A stretch of DNA of 11,318 bases, from assembly GCA_027318915.1 (NCBI GenBank), contig DAHVOH010000091.1, positions 1 to 11,318 on the forward strand. Reading direction: 5' to 3'. The translations under genes and the position numbers were made by a program. Positions 1-5,975 of this stretch are shown piece by piece. The DNA is from Clostridiales bacterium (GTDB lineage Bacteria > Bacillota_E > Sulfobacillia > Sulfobacillales > JAIMBI01). Every line of letters starts with the position of its first letter. The stretch's first letter is position 1. The notes beneath the pieces were generated by a model, which saw nothing but the letters and a program-made list of their open reading frames with translations, did not search any database and was not told the origin of the DNA.

Positions 1-19
1 ATGGAAGCCACGTCTGTAG

Positions 20-25
20 TACAAT
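20..25 (+). promoter_or_regulatory. possible -10 box for the XRE-TPR gene
   Basis: TACAAT matches the TATAAT consensus at five of six positions and stands out in otherwise GC-rich sequence. It would place transcription start near position 32, giving a leader of about 44 nt before the chosen ATG at 76. The matching -35 element would lie left of the window, so it cannot be checked. This is a single-motif call. Confidence 0.3.
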
Positions 26-60
26 TTGCCGGCCGGGGCGGAACCTGGCCGTCGAAGAGG

Positions 61-70
61 GGGAGAAGGA
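61..70 (+). promoter_or_regulatory. ribosome-binding site that decides the XRE-TPR start
   Basis: The purine run GGGAGAAGGA lies 5 nt before ATG 76, a good Shine-Dalgarno position. The in-frame ATG at position 1 is at the very window edge, so its upstream region is not visible. The 25 codons between the two read as low-complexity, arginine-rich sequence unlike a folded N-terminus. This favours 76. Confidence 0.6.
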
Positions 71-75
71 CCCGG

Positions 76-1320
76 ATGGGCGTGAACAGATCCCGGCAGC
101 GGTACCACGTGGCGGCCAATGCCTTGCGCTTGCGCCTCTCCCGGTCCTGGAGTCTCTCGCAAGCGGCGGTCCACGCCGGCATCACGGCGACCCAGATGAA
201 AGACGTGGAGCGCGGCCTCGACTCCGCGCCGCCGGCCGTGGTCCAGGCGCTGGCCCAGTGCTACGCGGTGACCGTCAAAGAATTGGAGACGTCTCCGGCG
301 GTCCTGGCCCGTGCGGTCGCCCGGCGGCTTTCCGGCGACCTCTCTCCCGCGTCCGGCCGGGAGCCGAGCCTGGTCGGCCGGTTGGCGGACGCGCGCGCTC
401 AGGCGGCCCGTCTGGGCTTTCCGGCGCTGGCGATTCGAGCCGCCAACCTGGAAACCCAGGCCCTGTACACGCAGGGCGAGACCGGAGCCGCCATCCATCT
501 GGCTCTTTCCACCCTGTTGGAAACCGAACGACCCAGCGGTCCGGATCGGCTGGACCTGTTATGGACGCTGGGCCGGGCGTGGCTGGCCTCCGACCGGGCG
601 GTGATGGCCATCCCGGTGTTTTCCGCCCTCGTCCGGACGCTGCCCCGAGACCACTCCGACCGCCTGCGCGCGCTCATCAATCTGGGCACCTGCTACCGGG
701 TGGCAGGGTGGTACGACGAGGCCCGCGACACCTATCGGGCCGCGCTGGAACCGGCCCCAGCGTCCGGCGCCGATCGCAGGCTCCACGCCTGGGCGGCGCT
801 GGGATTGGCCGGCTGCCACATCCTCTTGGCCGAAGCGGCGGAGGCGGAACGCCTCAACGCCACGCTGCTGGCCGAGGCGCGCGTGAACGGATGGGCCGAT
901 ATCGAAACGGCGGCCCTGGTCAACCAGGCGGCGCTCGAACTCCACGGGCAGGAGCCCGATCGGTATCGGCCCGCCCTCGGGGCCTATTGGGCCGCCCTGC
1001 CAGATCCTTTGGGCCGGGCGCAGTTGTCCGAAACCTGGGCGATCCTCGAGGCCCGGCACGCCTCCTGGGCACAGGTGGTGGAGGCCAGCGAGCGGGGGCT
1101 TGGGGCCCTCGAGCACTGCGGCTCCCGTCCCCACCGGCTCGTCCAGGCGCGACTCCTGTGGTGGCGGGCGGTGGGCCGCACCCGCCTGGGATTAGACGGC
1201 GCCGCCGACGACCATCGTTGGAGTCGAGACTTGTTGGCCGCCGAAGGTGCGCCCACCGACTTCGCCGCCCGCTACCTCGAGCCGCTCCTGCCGGACGCTT
1301 CCGCCTCCTCCGCCAACTGA
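76..1320 (+). CDS. XRE-family HTH protein with TPR-like C-terminal domain
   Basis: Predicted cytoplasmic DNA-binding regulator of 414 aa. Residues about 15-72 form an XRE/Cro-type helix-turn-helix, with the motif LSQAAVHAGITATQMKDVERG followed by a hydrophobic helix. From about residue 155 to 390 the protein is a series of paired amphipathic helices with TPR-like spacing, for example LINLGTCYRVAGWYDEARDTY and AALGLAGCHILLAEAAEAERL. In known families this architecture (XRE plus TPR) includes peptide- or protein-sensing regulators, but no ligand, cognate peptide gene or target can be read here. The gene converges on folC and its last 49 bp overlap folC's 3' end, leaving no room for a terminator between them. 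The start at 76 was chosen over position 1 because of the purine-rich site at 61-70. The family call is firm; the specific role is unknown. Confidence 0.8.
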   Translation: MGVNRSRQRYHVAANALRLRLSRSWSLSQAAVHAGITATQMKDVERGLDSAPPAVVQALAQCYAVTVKELETSPAVLARAVARRLSGDLSPASGREPSLVGRLADARAQAARLGFPALAIRAANLETQALYTQGETGAAIHLALSTLLETERPSGPDRLDLLWTLGRAWLASDRAVMAIPVFSALVRTLPRDHSDRLRALINLGTCYRVAGWYDEARDTYRAALEPAPASGADRRLHAWAALGLAGCHILLAEAAEAERLNATLLAEARVNGWADIETAALVNQAALELHGQEPDRYRPALGAYWAALPDPLGRAQLSETWAILEARHASWAQVVEASERGLGALEHCGSRPHRLVQARLLWWRAVGRTRLGLDGAADDHRWSRDLLAAEGAPTDFAARYLEPLLPDASASSAN

Positions 1321-2543
1321 CGCCGCGCCGGCCCCACCAAATCGAACGACCCGGCCACCAAAACGTCGCCGCCTTGGTCGGCGGCGCGCCTGCGCGCAAG
1401 CGCCAGCGCCTCGGGGATATGGGCGGCCACGCGGGGATCCCAGGCGGACGGCACCGCCGTGGCCCAGGCGTGCGGGTCCCCGGCCCGTTGACTCTCGGGT
1501 CGCACCAGCGTGACCGAGGCCACCTCCGGCAGCAGCCGGCGCAGCATTCTGGCCGCCGGCTTGTCCGCCAGAGCGCCGAAAACCAGATGCCAGCGCCCCG
1601 CGAACGCCGGTTCGGCGAGCGTGCGCGCCAAGGCCTCCACCCCGTGGAGATTGTGGGCCCCGTCCAGGAGATGCGCCGGCTGGCCGTCCCACCATTCAAG
1701 GCGGCCGGGCCACCGCACCGCCGCCAGGCCCGGCCGCGCGCATTCTCGGTCCCGGCCCAATTTCCGGGCCACCACCTCGAGCGCCGTCCAGGCGACCGCC
1801 AAATTGCGGGCCTGATGGCGCCCGGCCAGTGAGGTCTCGACGTGCACGCCGCCCACGGCCGCCACGGTCCTCTCCCGTTCCACCGCCACCGCCCGTCCCG
1901 CCGCCCACATGACGGGGGCGCCCACGAGCTGTGCCTGCTCTATGATCCGCCGACGGACGGGAGGGGCCTGCACGGCGCTGACGACGGGGACGCCGGGCTT
2001 GAAGATGCCGCACTTGTCGGCCGCAATGGCATCCAGGGTGGACCCCAGCACGGCTTGATGGTCCAGGGCAATCGGCGTCAGCACGGTCACCCACGGGGAC
2101 GCCACCACATTGGTGGCGTCGTAGCGCCCGCCCAGGCCCACCTCCACGACCGCCACGTCCACATCCGCCAAAGCCAGGAACGCCAAGGCGGTGAGCGCCT
2201 CAAACCGGGTGGGCGGCTCCGCCATGGAGGCGGCGGCCTCCTCCACGGTCGCGGCCAGCCGATCCCACGCCGCCTCGCCGAGGCTTTGGCCGTTCACGGT
2301 GACGCGCTCTTGCACGTCGCCCAGATCGGGGGAGGTGTAGCGTCCCACCCGGAGCCCCATGGCCGCCAGGCCGGCCGCCATCATGGCCACGGTCGACCCC
2401 TTGCCGTTGGTGCCGCCGACATGCACCACGGCCAGCCGCGACTCCGGATGGCCCAGGCGGTCCAGGAGCGCGCGCGTGCGCTCCAGGCCCGGTTTGATGC
2501 CGAAGCGGCGAAGTTCCCGCCACCACGGACTTTCCGCCGTCAA
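1272..2543 (-). CDS. folC: folylpolyglutamate synthase / dihydrofolate synthase
   Basis: Cytoplasmic Mur-ligase-family enzyme that adds glutamate to folates (and, in bifunctional members, makes dihydrofolate from dihydropteroate) using ATP. The 423-aa product has the usual length. Visible signatures are the P-loop HVGGTNGKGS (41-50, Lys48), TSPDL with ERV nearby (70-81), EVGLGGRYDATN (134-145), ALDHQAVLGSTL (159-170), ADKCGIFKPGVP (175-186; Lys177 sits where the carbamylated lysine lies in the family), PGRLEWW (279-285) and DGAHNLHG (294-301). The start is TTG at 2543, overlapping the valS stop as TTGA, with AGGA six nucleotides upstream (2550-2553); the frame is open further up but there it is a valS shadow. 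It follows valS as in Bacillus, so translational coupling and shared T-box control are likely. The 3' end overlaps the convergent XRE-TPR gene. Whether it has one or both activities cannot be read from sequence. Confidence 0.95.
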   Translation of the reverse strand: MTAESPWWRELRRFGIKPGLERTRALLDRLGHPESRLAVVHVGGTNGKGSTVAMMAAGLAAMGLRVGRYTSPDLGDVQERVTVNGQSLGEAAWDRLAATVEEAAASMAEPPTRFEALTALAFLALADVDVAVVEVGLGGRYDATNVVASPWVTVLTPIALDHQAVLGSTLDAIAADKCGIFKPGVPVVSAVQAPPVRRRIIEQAQLVGAPVMWAAGRAVAVERERTVAAVGGVHVETSLAGRHQARNLAVAWTALEVVARKLGRDRECARPGLAAVRWPGRLEWWDGQPAHLLDGAHNLHGVEALARTLAEPAFAGRWHLVFGALADKPAARMLRRLLPEVASVTLVRPESQRAGDPHAWATAVPSAWDPRVAAHIPEALALARRRAADQGGDVLVAGSFDLVGPARRQLAEEAEASGRSGSR

Positions 2544-5146
2544 TTGAGATCCTGCAGGCGTTCCTGCAGGCGGCCGAGCCGGGCCTCCAGATCGGCCCGG
2601 CGGCCCTCGGTCTCCAAGACCACCTGCGCGGGCGCGCGCTCCCGAAACCGCCGGTCCGCCAAGCGCCCCGCGAGCCGTTCCAGCTCCGCTCGCGCCTCCT
2701 GCACATGCCGCCGCAGACGCTCTTGTTCGCGCGCGACATCCACCAATCCCTCCAACGGGATGTAGGCGCTGCCGCCCTGGGTAATGCCGGCGATGGCCGG
2801 ATGCGGCTTGATGTCCGGCCCGCCGATGGCGACCTCGGACAGCCGCGCCAGGACCCCGATCTCGGCGCGATTGGCTTCCCAGGCGGCCCGCACCTCTGGG
2901 TCCTCGCTCACCAGCATGGCAGCCACCCGCTCCTGGGGCGCCAGATTCAGTTCGCTGCGCAGGTTGCGCACCACTTTCACCGCCTCTTGCGTCAGACGGT
3001 GCTGGGCGGCGGCCCGCCCGCCCCCCGAACCGTCGGACGTGGGCCACGACGCGACCATGACGCTCACGCCCTCGTGAGGGAGCGCCTGCCACAGTTCTTC
3101 CGTCACAAACGGCATGAAGGGATGCAGCAGACGCAGGCCGGTCTCGGCCCCCCGCCAGAGCCAATACCGCGCGGCCCGGCCATCGGCGTCGCCGCGGCCG
3201 ACGCGGTCTTTAACCGCTTCGATGTACCAGTCGCAGTACTGCCCCCAGAAAAAGTCCACGACGATCCGGGCCGCTTCGCCGAATTCGAACCGGTCCAGCG
3301 ACTGAGACACGTCCGCCACCGTGCGCGCAAGCTCTTCCTGAATCCACGCGTCCGCCGGTCGCACGGCCGGTTCCGGCGGCGGCACGGTGTCTGCCAGGTG
3401 CATGCGAACGAAGCGGATGGCGTTGCAGACTTTGTTGGCCAGATGCCGAGCGCCTTCCACCCGCTCCGGGCTGAACCGGGAGTCGTTGCCCGGAGTGTTG
3501 CCCTGAATCAGGGCCATCCGCAGGGCGTCGGCCCCGTATTGCTCAATGACTTCCAGCGGATCGATGCCGTTGTCGGCCGACTTCGACATCTTCCGGCCCT
3601 GAGCGTCCCGAATGAGTCCATGCAGCAGCACGGTGGCGAAGGGCCTCTGTCCGGTAAAGTGCAAGCCCTGCATGATCATCCGCGCGACCCAGAAGAAAAT
3701 GATGTCGTAGCCCGTCGACACCACGTCGGTCGGGTAAAAGCGGCGGTAATCCTCCGTTTCGTGTGGCCAGCCCAAGGTGGAAAACGGCCAGAGGGCCGAG
3801 GAAAACCAGGTGTCCAGCACGTCGTCGTCCTGCCGCCAGCGCTGCCCCCCGCACGCACAGGAATCGGGGGCGGTCCGCTGCACCACCATGGTCCCGCACG
3901 CCTCGCAGTAGTACGCGGGAATGCGGTGCCCCCACCATTGCTGGCGGGACACGCACCAGTCATGGATGTTGAGCAGCCAATTGCGATACACGCGGGCGAA
4001 TCGCTCCGGCACAAACCGCACATCGCCCCGGTCCACCGCTTCCAGGGCGGGCGTCGCCAACGGCTCCATGCGCACAAACCACTGCAGCGACACGAGGGGC
4101 TCAATCACCGTGTCACAGCGATCGCAGTGGCCCACCGCGTGCACAATCTCCTCGTCCCCGGTGATCCGCCCCTGTTGGGTCAGGTCCTCCAGCACCCGCC
4201 GCCGGGCGGCGGCCACCGTGAGCCCGGCATAGGGGCCCGCGGCCGCCGTCATCCGGCCGTCGAATCCAATCACCTGCACGAGGGGCAGTTGGTGACGACG
4301 ACCGAGGGCAAAGTCGTTGGGATCGTGGAACGGCGTCACTTTCACCACGCCGGTGCCAAAATCCCGGTCCACAAAGGCATCGGCCACAACGGGGACCGTC
4401 CGGTTCACCAGCGGCACCATGGCCTGGCGCCCCACCAGGTCCCGATAGCGGGGATCGTCGGGATGGACGGCCAGCGCCGTGTCCCCCAGCAAGGTCTCGG
4501 GACGTGTGGTGGCCACCTCCACGTGGCCCCCGCCCACCAGATCGTAGCGGATCCGCCACAGGTGCCCGGACTCCTCCTGATGGTCCACCTCGATGTCGGA
4601 GATGGCGGTGCCGCATCCGGTGCACCAATTGGTGATGTATTCGCCCCGATACACCAGACCCTCGTCGTAGAGGCGGACGAACACCTCCGTCACGGCCTCG
4701 GCCAGACCCGGGTCCAGCGTGAAGCGAAGCCGGCTCCAGTCCACCGAACAGCCCAGCCGGCGCAACTGGTCCAGAATGATGTCGCCGTAGCGCTCCCGCC
4801 ACGCCCACACTTCATCCAAAAAGGCCTCGCGTCCCAATTGCTCCCGGGACTCTCCCCGACTCGCCAGCATCTCCTCCACCTTGGCCTGCGTGGCGATGCC
4901 CGCGTGGTCGGTGCCGGGCAGCCACAGCGTCACGTCGCCCCGCATGCGATGGTAGCGCGCCAAGATGTCCTGCCACGTATTGTTGAGGGCGTGCCCGATG
5001 TGAAGGACCCCGGTGACGTTCGGCGGCGGGATGGCCATGCTGAACCGCGGACCGGCCCGATTGAGGTCGGGCGTAAACAGCCCTTGTTCCTCCCAATAAC
5101 GGTACCACTTCCGCTCCACGTCATGCGGGCGGTATCGGGGCGCCAT
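2540..5146 (-). CDS. valS: valyl-tRNA synthetase (class Ia)
   Basis: Cytoplasmic enzyme that charges tRNA-Val with valine using ATP; 868 aa, full length. The HIGH signature lies at residues 49-52 (after PPPNVTGVL) and KMSKS at 519-523. The CP1 editing domain carries VATTRPETLLGD (211-222). A likely zinc site has cysteines 414, 417, 430 and 432, just after WCVSRQQWWGHRIP (397-410). The C-terminal ~65 residues are charged and heptad-like, the ValRS tRNA-binding coiled coil. The start was placed at ATG 5146 because MAPRYRPHDVERKWYRYWEE matches the family N-terminus; an in-frame GTG at 5185 (13 residues longer, GGGGG seven bases upstream) is a real alternative, since the ATG has only a weak purine signal. 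Expression is controlled by the T-box leader upstream, and folC is coupled downstream. Confidence 0.97.
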   Translation of the reverse strand: MAPRYRPHDVERKWYRYWEEQGLFTPDLNRAGPRFSMAIPPPNVTGVLHIGHALNNTWQDILARYHRMRGDVTLWLPGTDHAGIATQAKVEEMLASRGESREQLGREAFLDEVWAWRERYGDIILDQLRRLGCSVDWSRLRFTLDPGLAEAVTEVFVRLYDEGLVYRGEYITNWCTGCGTAISDIEVDHQEESGHLWRIRYDLVGGGHVEVATTRPETLLGDTALAVHPDDPRYRDLVGRQAMVPLVNRTVPVVADAFVDRDFGTGVVKVTPFHDPNDFALGRRHQLPLVQVIGFDGRMTAAAGPYAGLTVAAARRRVLEDLTQQGRITGDEEIVHAVGHCDRCDTVIEPLVSLQWFVRMEPLATPALEAVDRGDVRFVPERFARVYRNWLLNIHDWCVSRQQWWGHRIPAYYCEACGTMVVQRTAPDSCACGGQRWRQDDDVLDTWFSSALWPFSTLGWPHETEDYRRFYPTDVVSTGYDIIFFWVARMIMQGLHFTGQRPFATVLLHGLIRDAQGRKMSKSADNGIDPLEVIEQYGADALRMALIQGNTPGNDSRFSPERVEGARHLANKVCNAIRFVRMHLADTVPPPEPAVRPADAWIQEELARTVADVSQSLDRFEFGEAARIVVDFFWGQYCDWYIEAVKDRVGRGDADGRAARYWLWRGAETGLRLLHPFMPFVTEELWQALPHEGVSVMVASWPTSDGSGGGRAAAQHRLTQEAVKVVRNLRSELNLAPQERVAAMLVSEDPEVRAAWEANRAEIGVLARLSEVAIGGPDIKPHPAIAGITQGGSAYIPLEGLVDVAREQERLRRHVQEARAELERLAGRLADRRFRERAPAQVVLETEGRRADLEARLGRLQERLQDLN

Positions 5147-5207
5147 GTCCTGTCCGTCGGGCCCCTGCGCGTCGCTCTCTTCCACTCCGCCGCCCCCGTC
5201 TCCATAT

Positions 5208-5239
5208 AAAAAGCCCTTCGCCACCAAAGGGCGAAAGGC
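5208..5239 (-). terminator. intrinsic terminator of the valS T-box
   Basis: On the minus strand GCCTTTCGCC (5230-5239) pairs with GGCGAAGGGC (5213-5222) over ten positions with one G-U pair and a 7-nt loop, followed directly by TTTTT (5208-5212). The CCTTT of its 5' strand is also needed for the antiterminator with AAAGG of the T-box sequence. This gives a standard off-switch when tRNA-Val is charged. Confidence 0.92.
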
Positions 5240-5434
5240 AACTTTCGCGGTACCACCTTTGTTCCATCCGCGAGCCGGATGCTCTGCCGCGGTAACGGGC
5301 GAACCCGCCCGAGCTACCCCGCCTGGTCGGCGGCTCGCCCGAGGACCTCCCGGCTGACACGCGGGGACCGCTGGACCGGGCTTGCACCCACCCCCGGCTC
5401 GCTGGCCGCGATCACTCCGCACAGGCCGTTCCTC
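5208..5434 (-). promoter_or_regulatory. T-box riboswitch leader of valS, specifier GUC (Val)
   Basis: Transcriptional attenuator that senses uncharged tRNA-Val. Read on the minus strand, Stem I is closed by GAGGA (5430-5434) with TCCTC (5341-5345) and then CGGC with GCCG. The specifier loop has AGTGA on its 5' side and TGTCA on its 3' side, between CGGC/GCCG and CGCGG/CCGCG helices. The codon GUC at 5356-5358, followed by A, therefore presents a valine specifier. The Stem I apex contains AGCGAGCCGGGGGTGGGTGC, close to the conserved T-box apical sequence. A hairpin ATCCG/CGGAT (5266-5280) fits Stem III. The T-box sequence AAAGGTGGTACCGCG is at 5246-5260; its TGGT bulge can pair with the tRNA ACCA end. 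The antiterminator's 3' strand (CCTTT) is shared with the terminator stem, so the two structures exclude each other. The start of the transcript is not resolved. Confidence 0.95.
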
Positions 5435-5482
5435 AGTCGTCTTGTGGTGACGGAACCTCTGCCGGATTTCGACTGCTGGATC

Positions 5483-5507
5483 AAAACCCGGGCTCAGCCC
5501 ACCGGGT
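5483..5507 (-). terminator. probable intrinsic terminator after groES
   Basis: On the minus strand ACCCGG (5502-5507) can pair with CCGGGT (5486-5491), with an inner alternative GGGC-TGA-GCCC, and the structure ends in TTTT (5483-5486). It begins 5 bp after the groES stop codon. The T tract is short, so termination may be partial. It suggests that groES and the valS leader are largely separate transcripts, although I found no convincing promoter in the short interval before the T-box Stem I. Confidence 0.6.
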
Positions 5508-5512
5508 CGGCG

Positions 5513-5779
5513 TCAGTCTTCGACGACCGCCAGCACGTCTTCCATCGCCAACAGCAGGTGCTCCTCAGTCCCAATCTTCACTTCGGTCCCGGCAAACTTG
5601 GCGAAGAGCACTTTCTGGCCGACAGTCACTTTAACCTCTTCGCCGTCCCCCACCGCCATCACTTCGCCCGTCTGAGGCTTGTCTTTGGCCGTGTCGGGTA
5701 TGTATATACCTCCCTGAGACCGCTCGTGCTGTTCCACCAGCTTCACCAGAATGCGGTCGCCCAGCGGCTTCACCGTCAT
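5513..5779 (-). CDS. groES: co-chaperonin GroES (Cpn10), short-roof form, no groEL beside it
   Basis: Cytoplasmic heptameric lid for the GroEL folding chamber; 88 aa. Clear family sequence runs throughout: KPLGDRILVK (4-13), a mobile loop with GGIYIPDTAKDKPQ, GEVMAVGDG, VLFAKFAGTEVK and the C-terminal DVLAVVED. Two features are unusual. The mobile-loop tripeptide that contacts GroEL, usually I-V-L, reads I-Y-I. The region after AVGDG goes straight into EEVKVTVGQKVLF, about eight residues shorter than the E. coli and Bacillus proteins, so the roof beta-hairpin is shortened. ATG 5779 is used; a GTG two codons later with AGAGG six bases upstream would give the equally typical start MKPLGDR. groEL does not follow: the gene is closed by its own terminator and then the valS leader. 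Identity is firm; partnership with a distant GroEL is inferred. Confidence 0.95.
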   Translation of the reverse strand: MTVKPLGDRILVKLVEQHERSQGGIYIPDTAKDKPQTGEVMAVGDGEEVKVTVGQKVLFAKFAGTEVKIGTEEHLLLAMEDVLAVVED

Positions 5780-5834
5780 CCTCTGTTATCCCCCTCATGC
5801 CACACCGTAACTCTGGCAGTCAATCGTCTCGCGG

Positions 5835-5849
5835 CGGCGTCTAACGCCG
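5835..5849 (-). other. hairpin in the groES 5' leader
   Basis: CGGCGT (5835-5840) and ACGCCG (5844-5849) form a perfect 6-bp inverted repeat with a 3-nt loop, between the groES promoter and start codon. It would be in the 5' untranslated RNA. It is not the CIRCE operator, whose TTAGCACTC arms are absent. It may affect mRNA stability or be chance in GC-rich DNA. Confidence 0.3.
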
Positions 5850-5867
5850 GAGCCGCCAGTGGCCCCG

Positions 5868-5876
5868 ATTATAGCA
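5868..5876 (-). promoter_or_regulatory. extended -10 promoter for groES
   Basis: The minus strand reads TGCTATAAT, an exact match to the extended -10 consensus TGnTATAAT, in a strongly GC-rich surrounding. The -35 region has no good TTGACA match, as is common for extended -10 promoters. Transcription would begin near 5861, leaving a leader of about 80 nt before groES. It points away from the lipoprotein gene at 5976. Confidence 0.75.
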
Positions 5877-5964
5877 AACCCTGGGGTGCCCCGCCACCCG
5901 ATCCGGCAGGCGGCGCCGCGGACCGGGACGGATATTGATCCGGCCGGGGGCATACACAGCACAC

Positions 5965-5970
5965 GGGGGA
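5965..5970 (+). promoter_or_regulatory. ribosome-binding site that decides the lipoprotein start
   Basis: GGGGGA lies five nucleotides before GTG 5976 and only two before the alternative TTG 5973. The GTG start puts a lysine at position 3, a short basic N-terminus directly before the hydrophobic signal segment, as expected for a lipoprotein. The open frame extends upstream to 5859, but that part overlaps the groES promoter and lacks signal-peptide character. Confidence 0.55.
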
Positions 5971-5975
5971 CTTTG

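Noticed and set aside
258..1832. Plus-strand open frame across the XRE-TPR gene and folC
   Set aside because: Pro/Arg/Gly-rich translation with no recognisable domain; it overlaps two well-supported genes in other frames.
2544..3164. N-terminal extension of folC into valS
   Set aside because: The added residues are low-complexity shadow of valS coding sequence, and FolC homology begins right after the TTG at 2543.
2705..5209. Plus-strand open frame of more than 800 codons antisense to valS
   Set aside because: The minus strand has complete ValRS motifs throughout. The plus frame is His/Pro/Gly/Arg-rich with no family signature, an effect of high-GC codon bias on the opposite strand.
5434..5482. 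Separate valS promoter with TTGATC as -35
   Set aside because: No acceptable -10 box at 16-18 bp spacing; the valS transcript start remains unresolved.
5780..5867. CIRCE (HrcA) operator upstream of groES
   Set aside because: No TTAGCACTC/GAGTGCTAA arms; only an unrelated GC hairpin is present.
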